Of a stretch of 64,000 bases of DNA, positions 39,524-47,271 are shown piece by piece. The DNA comes from Bog-473 sp963843365 (lineage in GTDB: Bacteria; Actinomycetota; Acidimicrobiia; Acidimicrobiales; RAAP-2), in the NCBI GenBank assembly GCA_963843365.1, contig CAWJKG010000003.1, positions 1,116,001-1,180,000 of the forward strand, read 5' to 3'. Position 1 is the first letter of the stretch. Each line of letters begins with the position of its first letter. The notes below the pieces were generated by a model, which saw nothing but the letters and a program-made list of their open reading frames with translations, searched no databases and had not been told where the DNA came from. A program made the position numbers and the translations under genes.

Positions 39524-39907
39524 CTACTCCTCCCAGTCAAGTTGTGCTTCGGGGACACCCGCGGATCGAGCGTAGGTCTCGGCCTCGGCCCGACCCCGCA
39601 CGTCGCCACGGGGATACCGAAAGGCTCGTCCCGCGAAAACGACAATGGTCTCCTCCTCTGCGTGAAGGCCGCAGTACCAGCCTCCTGCTGGATCGAGCGA
39701 CCAGCGCAGCGCCTCTATGAGAGCAGCCAGGTCCCGATCTCTAACACTGAACTCCAAGAACGTCCATGTCAGCGGCTGTCCGGCGCTTACGTCTCCAACG
39801 TCACCCCTACTGACCTTGCGAACCTGCAGGGTGACACCTTCAAGCGGCCTGTTCTTTAGGAGGCTCTCCGCAATCAGGGCACCAGAAACACGCATGCTGG
39901 AAATCAT
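39524..39907 (-). CDS. Hypothetical protein of about 127 residues
   Basis: The protein starts MISSMRVSGALIAESLLKNR and contains WTFLEFSVRDRDLAALIEAL and ALRWSLDPAGGWYCGLHAEE, followed by VVFAGRAFRYPRGDVRGRAE and SAGVPEAQLDWEE. The even composition and acidic C-terminus suggest a folded cytoplasmic protein. I do not recognise the family. The ATG at 39907 and one four codons later are both possible. It is on the opposite strand to the small gene at 39100. Confidence 0.55.
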   Translation of the reverse strand: MISSMRVSGALIAESLLKNRPLEGVTLQVRKVSRGDVGDVSAGQPLTWTFLEFSVRDRDLAALIEALRWSLDPAGGWYCGLHAEEETIVVFAGRAFRYPRGDVRGRAEAETYARSAGVPEAQLDWEE

Positions 39908-39916
39908 GGTCGCGGG

Positions 39917-39949
39917 GTGTGACGGCCCCGTCCCGGCGTACTGGGGCAG
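39917..39949 (+). repeat. Dispersed GC-rich intergenic repeat, copy 3 (longest)
   Basis: The element contains GTGTGACGGCCCCGTCCCGG then CGTACTGGGGCAG. It can form an imperfect stem between CCCC and GGGG. It shares the tail GTACTGGGGCAG with the copy at 44383. Confidence 0.55.
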
Positions 39950-39957
39950 GGACGTAC

Positions 39958-40179
39958 CTAGAAGAAGGCCGCCCGAGAGACCACGCCTTCAACGAGGAAC
40001 AGGTTGAGTCGGTACTCTCTGAAGTCGAATGTGACCGTGTCCTCGAGTCCGTCGATAATCCTGACCATCTTCACCCCCAGCCTGTCGGCTCTCCTTCGAG
40101 CTTCGGCGATCCCCAAGCCTGCGTATGTCATGGACTCTGGGGTCTTGCGCTCGGCGCCGATCCAGTCTTCCTGGCCCAC
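39958..40179 (-). CDS. Small protein resembling an I78-like or potato-inhibitor fold
   Basis: The 73-residue protein has the pattern LGIAEARRRADRLGVKMVRI and VTFDFREYRLNLFLVEGVVS, then RAAFF. It resembles small inhibitor-like proteins of the I78 type, in which an R-L-N-L segment precedes a GVV strand. The match is by eye; a small regulator is possible. The ATG at 40179 or a later one may be used. It is short and stands alone. Confidence 0.5.
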   Translation of the reverse strand: MGQEDWIGAERKTPESMTYAGLGIAEARRRADRLGVKMVRIIDGLEDTVTFDFREYRLNLFLVEGVVSRAAFF

Positions 40180-40209
40180 GAGTCCATCCTGCCTCAGACG
40201 AGGGTCTCA

Positions 40210-40229
40210 GTGCCGGCGTACGGCGGCAC
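40210..40229 (+). repeat. Short palindrome within the repeat family
   Basis: GTGCCG (40210-40215) and CGGCAC (40224-40229) flank GCGTACGG. It shares GGCGTAC with the copies at 38967 and 39917, and could be a short relative of the same family. Confidence 0.35.
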
Positions 40230-40241
40230 AAGTCGCGTTCT

Positions 40242-40784
40242 CTACCGCTTGATCTCGACGAGCAGCACCCACGCGTTGATCGAAGCCGAGACGAAGGTAA
40301 GCATGATCCCAGCCAACACCCAGTAGAGCCCGCCTCCCGCGCCGACGACCAGACTCACACCTCCCACGATCAAGGCGCTGCTCGGGAGCAACAAGGTGGC
40401 GAGGTGTTCGATCTGCCATGACGCTGGTTCACCAGGACCCTTTTTTCCGAGGGACACCCACACGGCTTGCGCAGCCGCGACCGCAGAAACGCAGGCGATC
40501 TCGATCCCAAGGGCACGAATACTTTGTCCGGGCGCCAATGCAAATCCGGAAACGACCAGAGCGCTTACCAACATCCCGAGGGTTGCAGCAGCTCTCCCTG
40601 GTAGCTGAGGGTATTTCAGTATCTGTTCGAGGTTTATCGAGATCGCCACGAACAACAGCCCGGTCAGAGCCGCTGCCGCTCCGATCGTGCCGATGAAGAA
40701 CTCATGCCAAGGCAAGGCGCTGTATGGAGTCACAGAAGAGTCTTGCACCTCTCGGCCCGAATCGATGGCTATCCACCCACCCAT
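40242..40784 (-). CDS. Five-helix membrane protein of unknown function
   Basis: The 180-residue protein has about five membrane segments: FFIGTIGAAAALTGLLFVAI, AATLGMLVSALVVSGFALAP, LGIEIACVSAVAAAQAVWVS, LATLLLPSSALIVGGVSLVV and GGLYWVLAGIMLTFVSASIN. The first segment (TGLLFVAISINLEQILKYPQ) resembles a conserved actinobacterial membrane family with no known function. The ATG at 40784 (MGGWIAIDSGREVQDS) is the first that keeps the complete helical part; an earlier start would add 58 polar residues with no conservation. Confidence 0.6.
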   Translation of the reverse strand: MGGWIAIDSGREVQDSSVTPYSALPWHEFFIGTIGAAAALTGLLFVAISINLEQILKYPQLPGRAAATLGMLVSALVVSGFALAPGQSIRALGIEIACVSAVAAAQAVWVSLGKKGPGEPASWQIEHLATLLLPSSALIVGGVSLVVGAGGGLYWVLAGIMLTFVSASINAWVLLVEIKR

Positions 40785-40797
40785 ATGCGCCCGCACA

Positions 40798-40829
40798 GTG
40801 TCACCCGGTCCCGGCGTTAAGGGATCCCC
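40798..40829 (+). repeat. Dispersed GC-rich intergenic repeat, copy 4
   Basis: The element reads GTGTCACCCGGTCCCGGCG then TTAAGGGATCCCC. It sits about 14 bases before the start of the membrane-protein gene (minus strand). Confidence 0.5.
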
Positions 40830-41005
40830 TGAACTGTCGCGGGAGTTGAGGCCCACAGGTCCGTCGCCGCCAGAGTCCATCCTGCACCCTTTGGCGAAGA
40901 GAAGAGCCAGCCATGCCACATAGAAGCCATTCCGAGCGCCGGGACTGCGAGACCCCATCTAAGAAGGCTGTTGAGCAATGGCGACACCAGTGGAAACATG
41001 GAAGG

Positions 41006-41758
41006 GTGCAGCGAGCCGGGGTCCGTCTCTATGAGAGCATCGGCACCCGATACGGCGCGATTCGTCAACCCGACCACCGACTACACGCGAGGATCGTCGG
41101 TGCCCTCGGCGATGCCTGTCCGGTGCTCAACGTCGGGGCCGGAACAGGTAATTACGAGCCCTCTGATCGACCTGTCGTGGCTCTCGAACCAACTGAGGTC
41201 ATGGCGCGTCAGCGTCCGCTTGGCTCGGCACCTGTCGTGCGTGGCGTAGCGGAGGGACTTCCCTTTGCGGATGGTTCCTTTGGCGCCGCTCTCGCCACGT
41301 TCACCGTGCATCACTGGAGCGACGTCCTCACCGGGTTGAGCGAGCTTCGCCGGGTCTCTCGTCGTCAGGTTCTTCTCGTCCACGATCGAAGCCTCTGCGA
41401 TTACTACTGGATCACCGAGTACTTCCCCGAGATCCTCGCCGTCCCATCCGAGCAGCACCCCGCTGTGGACGAGTTGTGCCACTCACTTGGTGTTGTTCGT
41501 ATCGAGACTCTTCCGATACCTGCTGACTGTTCGGATGGGTTCTGTTCGGCGTTCTGGGCCCGACCCGAGGCCCTGCTCGAACGGGCCCTACGAGCAGGAA
41601 GTTCCTCGTTGTCACAACTGGACCCGGTCATCGCCGAGGACAACGCCTCGCGCCTACGGGCTGACCTGGCTTCGGGAGAGTGGGACTCCCAGTACGGATT
41701 CCTTCGAGGTCTGCCCGAGTTCGACATGGGTTATCGCTTGCTCATCGCTGGCGAATAG
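41006..41758 (+). CDS. Class I SAM-dependent methyltransferase
   Basis: The protein of about 250 residues begins VQRAGVRLYESIGTRYGAIR, a common start for a small-molecule methyltransferase subfamily. SAM motif I is CPVLNVGAGTGNYEPSDRPV, and motif II follows at VVALEPTEVM. GLPFADGSFGAALATFTVHH is the substrate-binding segment of the Methyltransf_11 type. The substrate is unknown. A GTG at 41006 is preferred; the frame is open from 40913, but the earlier part overlaps a low-complexity region. Confidence 0.8.
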   Translation: MQRAGVRLYESIGTRYGAIRQPDHRLHARIVGALGDACPVLNVGAGTGNYEPSDRPVVALEPTEVMARQRPLGSAPVVRGVAEGLPFADGSFGAALATFTVHHWSDVLTGLSELRRVSRRQVLLVHDRSLCDYYWITEYFPEILAVPSEQHPAVDELCHSLGVVRIETLPIPADCSDGFCSAFWARPEALLERALRAGSSSLSQLDPVIAEDNASRLRADLASGEWDSQYGFLRGLPEFDMGYRLLIAGE

Positions 41759-41791
41759 CGAGTTCTCTTGGTCAAGGTCGCCATCGGCGGT

Positions 41792-41826
41792 GGCTCCCCG
41801 ACCCGGCAATGTTCGGGGGCACCCCC
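41792..41826 (+). repeat. Dispersed GC-rich intergenic repeat, variant copy
   Basis: The element contains GGCTCCCCGACCCGGCAAT then GTTCGGGGGCACCCCC. It is palindromic (CCCCGA / TCGGGG) and shares GGGGGCACCC with the copies at 38172 and 39483. Confidence 0.45.
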
Positions 41827-41896
41827 GCCCAACCGTAGGGCCGTAGCCTTGATCAGTCCGATTGGGATCTAAGACCTGCGGGATGATCGTCTGGCC

Positions 41897-42340
41897 ATGG
41901 AGGAGGCACGGTTCACAATGACCAAAGAGGGTTTGTGGCAGATCGTGGCAGATCGACGCAACGGCATCCTGGCCACGATCAGCGAGGACGGCACTCCGCA
42001 GCTGTCGAACATTTACTACCTGTGCGATCCGTCCAGTCAGCTCGTCCGATTCTCGACTACGACTGTCCGGGTCAAGGGCCGAAACCTCATGCGGGACCCT
42101 CGGGGGGCGCTCCATGTTCCCGGTGCAGATTTCTTCAACTTCGCCGTCGTTGCAGGATCGGTCTCGCTGACCGTAGTTCGGGAACCCAATGACGCTGCCG
42201 TCGAGAAGCTGTTCGATATTCACGCCGGATTGGGATCGACCTCGGGACGAGATGGCTTTGGCGAGGAGATGCTGGCCGACCACCGAATGGCTGTCGAACT
42301 TCACGTCGAACGTATATACGGGCAGATCCTCGACCGCTGA
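41897..42340 (+). CDS. PPOX-class flavin- or F420-binding protein
   Basis: The 147-residue protein has the split-barrel fold of pyridoxamine-phosphate-oxidase-like proteins: GLWQIVADRRNGILATISED, GTPQLSNIYYLCDPSSQLVR, then FSTTTVRVKGRNLMRDPRGA. The order matches the F420-dependent TIGR03618-type group common in actinobacteria. The F420-type function is inferred from that resemblance. It is a single gene ahead of the IS110 remnant. The start is ATG at 41897. Confidence 0.8.
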   Translation: MEEARFTMTKEGLWQIVADRRNGILATISEDGTPQLSNIYYLCDPSSQLVRFSTTTVRVKGRNLMRDPRGALHVPGADFFNFAVVAGSVSLTVVREPNDAAVEKLFDIHAGLGSTSGRDGFGEEMLADHRMAVELHVERIYGQILDR

Positions 42341-42396
42341 CCAGTGGGCAGCCACCGGACATTCGCGGCGCGCCAGAGGGGGGTGCCTGAAATCGC

Positions 42397-43035
42397 ATGG
42401 TCCGCGATCTCGGACGCCAACGATCCCGAGTCATCTGCCGTCTGCACTCGCTCTTCGCCGAGCTCTCTCCGGGCGGAATTGCCAAGGAAATGTACGTCTC
42501 GGATACCGAGGCGCTATTGGCCAAGGTCAAGCCGGAGTCGCCGGTCCAACAGATGCGTTTGGACCTCGTCCTCGAACTGATCGATGACGTGCGCCGCCTC
42601 GACGAGCAGATCAAGGCTTCGCATTGACGGATCCGGCTGGCGGTGAGGGCATCTGGAACCTCGGTCACCGAGCTCTATGGCGTCGGCCCGATTCATGCTG
42701 CTGAACTCATCGGGTACTCCGGTGACGTCGCACGCTTCGCCAATCGTGACGCCTACGCCTCTTACAACGGCACGGCTCCGGTTGAGCGCTCGTCTGGAGG
42801 CCGGATCGTGCATCGCCTGTCGCAAAGGGGCAATCGCAAGGTCAACCACGCTCTCCACATGGTCGCCGTTACCCAGATCCGCAACCCCGGAACCCAAGGT
42901 CGCATCTACTTCGAGCGCAAGGTTGCCGAGGGCAAGACCAAGAAGGAGGCGCTCCGTTCACTGAAGCGCCAAGTTTCCAACGCCGTCTATCGCCAGCTCC
43001 TGGCCGACGCAGAAAGGGGTCCGGGAGGACACTAG
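42397..43035 (+). pseudogene. IS110-family transposase remnant, N-terminus missing
   Basis: The remaining part covers the linker (RQRSRVICRLHSLFAELSPG, then QQMRLDLVLELIDDVRRLDE) and the C-terminal Transposase_20 domain (TELYGVGPIHAAELIGYSGD; YASYNGTAPVERSSGGRIVH; RLSQRGNRKVNHALHMVAVT). An in-frame TGA at 42625-42627 separates these two pieces. The N-terminal DEDD catalytic domain is missing entirely. IS110 elements lack terminal inverted repeats, so the element ends cannot be placed. It is a dead copy and marks past insertion activity in the accessory region. Confidence 0.85.
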
Positions 43036-43340
43036 GAAACGACTCGTTGCCAGCGTGGTCGGCTCTGCATCCTGAAGGCCGGCTCTTCGGCGAAGTCACT
43101 CCCGGACCGCTCAAAGCATATGCACTTGTGCCGTCACGTGGCGGGTCGATCTCACGCGTCCCGAGGAACCCGAAATTGGGGTCTTGACTCAAAGAGGATT
43201 CGTACGGGGTCACCCCGTCCCGGCGAACAGGGATTCTGCCGAACGGCAGCCCCGCACGATGGGTCAAATAGTCGGGACGGCATGAGCCGCGAGGACCTTG
43301 GTCTCTATTCGGGGCGTCTCGGTGAGACCACCATGCCTAT
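43036..43340. other. Intergenic stretch with a dispersed repeat
   Basis: About 305 bases between the IS110 remnant and the next gene. It contains the dispersed repeat at 43206-43236 but no recognisable gene or RNA. Part of it may be the former right flank of the IS110 element. Confidence 0.4.
43206..43236 (+). repeat. Dispersed GC-rich intergenic repeat, copy 5
   Basis: The element reads GGGGTCACCCCGTCCCGGCG then AACAGGGATTC, close to the copies at 39917 and 40798. Confidence 0.5.
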
Positions 43341-44207
43341 GTGGGCCTTTCGGACGAGAGAACTCCAGAAGAAGCGACGCCCGGATCGGTCGAGGCCAAG
43401 CCCGCCGTTCGGCATCACCGGGTCCGCACGGTGCTCTTGGTGCTACTGTCGTTGGTTGTCCTCTTCATCCTTGTCTCAGTGGTCCTCACTGTGAGAGGTC
43501 GGGCCCGCCCGGTGAGCATGAGCCAAGCCATTGGGCGTTACCACCCAGACCCCGCGGCCGATCCGGGGACCCACCCGCTTCCGGGTGTGTACTCGTATCA
43601 GGGCTCAGGCACCGACAGCCTGAGCCTCCCACCCCTCTCCCAGTCCGAGGGGCCGACCCTCCCGGGAACCGTCGAAGTCCAAAGCGACGGGTGCTGGAGC
43701 TTCCGCATCGACTACTCCACGAACCACTGGCAGAGCTGGATCTATTGCGCACGCCCCACTGGCCTCGTGGAGACCGGAGGACAGGTGTGGCAGCGCTGGA
43801 TGGTCGGGCCCTTGGCCGAGACCAACTTGTCGACGTTGCGCTGTTCGCCGGGCTTGGTGAGCATCCCCTCTTCGAGCGCGGCGGACAAATCCTGGCCCGC
43901 TCAATGCACGGGCACGTCGACGCAGATACATGGCACCTTGGTCAGCGCCGGGGCCACCCGCTTTGTGGGCCAGCCGAACCTCATCATCGCCGGGCACACG
44001 GTCCCTGCTGTCCACGTGGAAGTGCAGTGGAGGTTGAGTGGGCCACAAGTCGGCACAGAGCGCGACGACCTCTGGTTCGACGCCCAGTCTGGACTCCCAC
44101 TCCAGAACCGCCGGAGTATTCAGGTCCGCACAACAACGCCGTTCGGTTCGTCCACGTACACCGAGAACGGGGAGTTCGTCCTCAGGAGCCTCACACCGAA
44201 GACCTGA
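43341..44207 (+). CDS. Single-pass membrane protein with large external domain, unknown function
   Basis: The 288-residue protein has a polar N-terminal tail, a membrane helix near residues 28-50 (VRTVLLVLLSLVVLFILVSV), and a long external domain rich in Ser, Thr, Gly and aromatic residues. It has paired cysteines (DGCWSFRIDYSTNHWQSWIY; RCSPG; AQCTG). Strand-like stretches such as GYVSYQGSGTDSL-type GVYSYQGSGTDSLSLP suggest a beta-rich surface domain. No family is recognised. GTG start; the frame ends just before the VOC remnant on the other strand. Confidence 0.65.
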   Translation: MGLSDERTPEEATPGSVEAKPAVRHHRVRTVLLVLLSLVVLFILVSVVLTVRGRARPVSMSQAIGRYHPDPAADPGTHPLPGVYSYQGSGTDSLSLPPLSQSEGPTLPGTVEVQSDGCWSFRIDYSTNHWQSWIYCARPTGLVETGGQVWQRWMVGPLAETNLSTLRCSPGLVSIPSSSAADKSWPAQCTGTSTQIHGTLVSAGATRFVGQPNLIIAGHTVPAVHVEVQWRLSGPQVGTERDDLWFDAQSGLPLQNRRSIQVRTTTPFGSSTYTENGEFVLRSLTPKT

Positions 44208-44234
44208 TGCCAACCCAGGGCGCCCCTCCCCCGC

Positions 44235-44395
44235 GTACGGGCACCCCTCCCTCGTGAATGTGGTGATCGAGAGTGTGTTGCCGTCGGGGTCCTCAAACCA
44301 GGCGACGTGATCGCCACCAGGCGTGGTCCAGATGCCCGCTGATCCTGATCCATGTCGCCGAAGCGGGTGAACGACACTCCCCGGCTCACCCGGTG
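44235..44395 (-). pseudogene. VOC-family (glyoxalase-type) gene remnant
   Basis: On the minus strand one frame gives SRGVSFTRFGDMDQDQ and the next gives GIWTTPGGDHVAWFEDPDGN followed by TLSITTF. This is the highly conserved end of a VOC-domain protein. The two pieces are in different frames, joined by a one-base change near 44335. No first half of the domain is present. It is a decayed copy of a family that also has an intact member at 31906. Confidence 0.65.
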
Positions 44396-44406
44396 TACTG
44401 GGGCAG
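44383..44406 (+). repeat. Dispersed GC-rich intergenic repeat, copy 6
   Basis: The element reads GGCTCACCCGGTGTACTGG then GGCAG, sharing GTACTGGGGCAG with the copy at 39917. It lies at the broken left end of the VOC remnant. Confidence 0.45.
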
Positions 44407-44433
44407 GTGAATGTCGGGTACCGCTCCCCTGCC

Positions 44434-44814
44434 TCAGCTCGTGTAGTCGACCGGACCTGCTCCCTCGATGCCGACGGCGAAGGCCAGGCCCCGGAGTCCA
44501 GAGTTCTCCGTCAGCGGCCAAATACTGTGGACGATGTTTGGCGGAATCCTCACCAGATCCCCTTGTCCGACCTCTCGTTCCTCGTCCCCGATCTTCATGA
44601 TGCCGCGTCCGGAAATGATGTAATAGAACTCGTGAGTCGGATGTGAGTGGGGGTCGACGAGCCCGCCGCCGGCAACTTCCCACTCGCTGACGAGCTCAAG
44701 AAACCCTCCACTGGTCGCATCCTTGAGCTCACCGGGTTGAATGAGCCACCAGACAGGTACCGTCCCGGCATGTTCGATAACCGGTGCTACATCCCTCGCC
44801 GAGCGGACATCCAT
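44434..44814 (-). CDS. Cupin-domain protein
   Basis: The 126-residue protein is a single small cupin. Motif 1 is VDPHSHPTHEFYYIISGRG with two His and a Glu ligand (residues 54-70). Motif 2 is LVRIPPNIVHSIWPLTENSG with the third His. It is about the size of metal-binding sensor cupins and of small dioxygenases. The start is ATG. No operon partner is evident. It is not similar in sequence to the other cupin (6585) outside the metal motifs. Confidence 0.82.
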   Translation of the reverse strand: MDVRSARDVAPVIEHAGTVPVWWLIQPGELKDATSGGFLELVSEWEVAGGGLVDPHSHPTHEFYYIISGRGIMKIGDEEREVGQGDLVRIPPNIVHSIWPLTENSGLRGLAFAVGIEGAGPVDYTS

Positions 44815-44955
44815 TCCTCATCCTCCTCAGTTGTCGTGGTGGGATGTTACGACCATTCACCAGTGGTTCTGAGAGATGAGTGCTCGACTCGTGATGCCGA
44901 AAGCAGTGGCCTCTTACGCTTGGAAGGACTTGGCTGGACTCTTGGAGAGCAACGC

Positions 44956-44985
44956 GGTGCCGCTGTCCCGGCGAGCGGGTCCCCC
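44956..44985 (+). repeat. Dispersed GC-rich intergenic repeat, copy 7
   Basis: The element reads GGTGCCGCTGTCCCGGCG then AGCGGGTCCCCC, with the shared core TCCCGGCG. It lies in the 250-base gap between the cupin and the membrane-protein gene. Confidence 0.45.
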
Positions 44986-45065
44986 AAAGCTTGCCCCTAA
45001 TGACTGCGTTTCGAGGTCTCTGCCTCGGGCCAACCCTCCGGTACGTCTCGGTAACGTGGTACGTG

Positions 45066-45626
45066 TCAGACGGCGTGTGCTGCGAAGAGCAGAGCCCAGA
45101 GGGAGATTGGAAGCCCGAAGTCACTGACACAGACGACTGTGTTCCCCGGGTTGAAATTGTGATTGCGCACCATTTCGATCACGTGATTGACGCCCGCAAA
45201 GAACAAGAAGGTCGACGTTGGGATCGCCATGGTGATCCAGGCTTCTGACTGATGCATCGAGGCATAGATCCCAGCCAGGCCCAGGCCGAAGCTCACGAAT
45301 CCGAGTTCGTACTGAAACCCGTTGGTCTTCCACCCGATCATGGCCGCAGTCTTCTCGGCGTACTTGGTGTGCATCAGCCCACTGACCAGAAACATGAAGC
45401 CCGCCGGCAGATAGAACATCCAACGAAGCGCATTGACGGCGAACCCTTGATCGGCCTGGTAGCCGGAGGCTTGTGCTCCTGCGAGCGGGAGAATCCACGC
45501 CACGATCCAGGTGATCGGAAGTGCGAGAGGGCCCAGCTGTCCGATGGATGCCAGCCACGTGCGATCTGCTTTGGTCGCTTCCGTCGCTGCGTGGTGCGGA
45601 ATCGAGTGTTGATCCTGAATGACCAT
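45066..45626 (-). CDS. DUF6790-like membrane protein
   Basis: The 186-residue protein has five or so membrane segments, including LGPLALPITWIVAWILPLAG, LRWMFYLPAGFMFLVSGLMH, FQYELGFVSFGLGLAGIYAS and SDFGLPISLWALLFAAHAV. The pattern FQYELGFVSFGLGLAGIYAS is the recognisable core of a widespread membrane family (DUF6790) of unknown function. The ATG at 45626 (MVIQDQHSIPHHAATEA) is preferred; the open frame upstream overlaps the tRNA region and is not coding. A ribosome site GAGGGGG precedes it. Confidence 0.7.
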   Translation of the reverse strand: MVIQDQHSIPHHAATEATKADRTWLASIGQLGPLALPITWIVAWILPLAGAQASGYQADQGFAVNALRWMFYLPAGFMFLVSGLMHTKYAEKTAAMIGWKTNGFQYELGFVSFGLGLAGIYASMHQSEAWITMAIPTSTFLFFAGVNHVIEMVRNHNFNPGNTVVCVSDFGLPISLWALLFAAHAV

Positions 45627-45964
45627 CTTCGTCCCCCTCGTTCGGTGCTCGCCACCAGATGGATCGCTCTTGGACTTATCGGTCGTGACTCGACCCTCCT
45701 TGAGATCGTGGCTCATGCTCGCCGGCCCCGGTTCCGCAAGGGCCGCTGCAAATAGGTCCCACGAATCACTGCGAAAGAGAAGCTCCGCCCTCAGCCGGCG
45801 AACCGGGACACTCGCTCGGCAGGCGAGGGTGAGGATGCAGCCAGAGGACGAAGAGAGCGTCAGGGTTCCGGCTCCCACCTTCGTCGCGCCCGGGATTGGC
45901 GGGGACGTCGAGACGCCGCCGCTCGCCGGCCGAGAGGCATAGGCTTCTGACCTGCACTTTTGAG
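45627..45964. other. Intergenic stretch between DUF6790-like gene and tRNA-Pro
   Basis: About 340 bases; no gene, RNA or repeat was recognised. It is the boundary between the accessory region and the tRNA 3' end, so any attachment-site remnant would be expected here. No copy of the tRNA 3' end was noticed by eye. Confidence 0.4.
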
Positions 45965-46039
45965 TCGGGCTGCCGGGATTTGAACCCGGGACCTCTTGAC
46001 CCCCAGTCAAGCGCGCTAACCAAGCTGCGCCACAGCCCG
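45965..46039 (-). tRNA. tRNA-Pro (anticodon GGG)
   Basis: The minus-strand sequence folds as a complete tRNA. The acceptor arm is CGGGCTG with CAGCCCG and discriminator A, and the D arm contains GCGCAGCTTGGTTAGCGC. The anticodon stem TTGAC/GTCAA holds the loop CTGGGGG, with anticodon GGG, and the T arm is CCGGGTTCAAATCCCGG. CCA is not encoded, as is common in actinobacteria. Its 3' end points toward the accessory region, the usual layout for island integration at a tRNA gene. Confidence 0.95.
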
Positions 46040-46232
46040 TGTGCTGTTGTCCCAGGTCAAGCTGGGTCAGCAGCGAAAGACGAGACTAGCGCACCCCCTG
46101 CACTCGGCCGTCTGCGACCGCACGGCGTCATCCACCCCTCTGGGCCCCGACGGGGCGGATTCCTCCTGGTCATCGGGGTTGCCACAAATAATTGTGCTTA
46201 AGCACCAGGTTCACTCCTCCGAACTCAAACCA

Positions 46233-47228
46233 GTGGCGACCACCCGGCGCGAGACACAGCTCGAACTGCTGCACTATGTGATCGAGACCCAGCGTCTGGT
46301 CAACGTCCTTCCCTCGGCCGCGACGGAGCGGGCTGTCGGCGTCGTCTTGGAGCGGGTACAGACCGTGACCAACGCCGACGGTGCCGCCGTCGAGGTGGCC
46401 GAGGGCAACGCGATGGTGCATCGCGCCGTGAGCGGTCTCTACACCAACCCCGAAGGATCCCGCACCGCGGCGGACGACACCCTGTCCGGCCTGTGCATCC
46501 GCGTCGGCATGCCGCTCTTGTGCCGGGACACCGAGACCGATCCCCGCGTCGACGCCGAAGCCTGCCGGCGGGCCGGGGTCCGAGCCGTCGCCGTCGCCCC
46601 CATGTTCCGGGGCGGTGAGGCCCTGGGCGTCCTGCGGATCATGTCCAGCGAGGCCGAGCTCTTCGACGACGCCGACCTCGACATCCTCGAGCTGATGGCC
46701 AACGTCCTCGCCTCGTGCCTCTCGAACACGTCCAGGCTCGAGCGCGAAGCCGAGCGCGCCCTGCGCGACCCGTTGACCGGCCTGGCCAACCGCTTCATCT
46801 TCATGGACCGCCTGGCCCACCACGGGCTCGAGGCCCGTCGCTACGGCCGGCCCTACGGCCTCTTCCTCATCGGCCTCGACCGCTTCAGCGTCGTCAACGA
46901 GACCCTCGGCCACGAGTGGGGAGATGCCGTCCTGCGCTCGGTGGCGCAGGGGTTGCACAGCACCGTGCGTGGCGGCGACACCCTGGCCCGGCTCGACGGC
47001 GACCAGTTCGTCGTGCTCTGTGGCAACGCCGAGCAGTCCGTGGTGGAGGAACGCCTGAAGGGTCGCATCGAGGGCGTCGTCGCCGACGTCGACAAGGACC
47101 TCAGCCTCGACGGCTACACGCTGCGCACCAGCGTCGGCGTGGCCTGGAGCACCGGCAACCACGTCTCGGCCGAGGACCTCATGGGCGAGGCCCGGGCTTC
47201 GCTGCAGCGCGCCAAAGCCCGTCATTGA
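46233..47228 (+). CDS. GAF and GGDEF-domain protein with degenerate GGDEF motif
   Basis: The protein of about 331 residues carries a GAF sensor domain (residues 20-165, e.g. AVAVAPMFRGGEALGVLRIM) followed by a GGDEF domain from RDPLTGLANRFIFMDRLAHH. The active loop is LARLDGDQFVVLCG: GGDEF is replaced by DGDQF, so diguanylate cyclase activity is doubtful. It may bind GTP or cyclic-di-GMP as a regulatory domain. A start at the GTG 46233 (VATTRRETQLELLHYVIETQ) avoids coding through the tRNA-adjacent region. It is linked to HD-GYP and PilZ proteins only by domain type. Confidence 0.85.
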   Translation: MATTRRETQLELLHYVIETQRLVNVLPSAATERAVGVVLERVQTVTNADGAAVEVAEGNAMVHRAVSGLYTNPEGSRTAADDTLSGLCIRVGMPLLCRDTETDPRVDAEACRRAGVRAVAVAPMFRGGEALGVLRIMSSEAELFDDADLDILELMANVLASCLSNTSRLEREAERALRDPLTGLANRFIFMDRLAHHGLEARRYGRPYGLFLIGLDRFSVVNETLGHEWGDAVLRSVAQGLHSTVRGGDTLARLDGDQFVVLCGNAEQSVVEERLKGRIEGVVADVDKDLSLDGYTLRTSVGVAWSTGNHVSAEDLMGEARASLQRAKARH

Positions 47229-47271
47229 CTCCGGCCGGAAACGCCCCGCCGGGCGCGACCGCGGTGTGCGC

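Noticed and set aside
37210..44985. Integron cassette array
   Set aside because: Genes are on both strands, no integrase is seen, and the repeats lack the paired RYYYAAC/GTTRRRY core sites of attC.
37210..44985. CRISPR array
   Set aside because: Repeats are hundreds of bases apart, imperfect and separated by genes; no cas genes.
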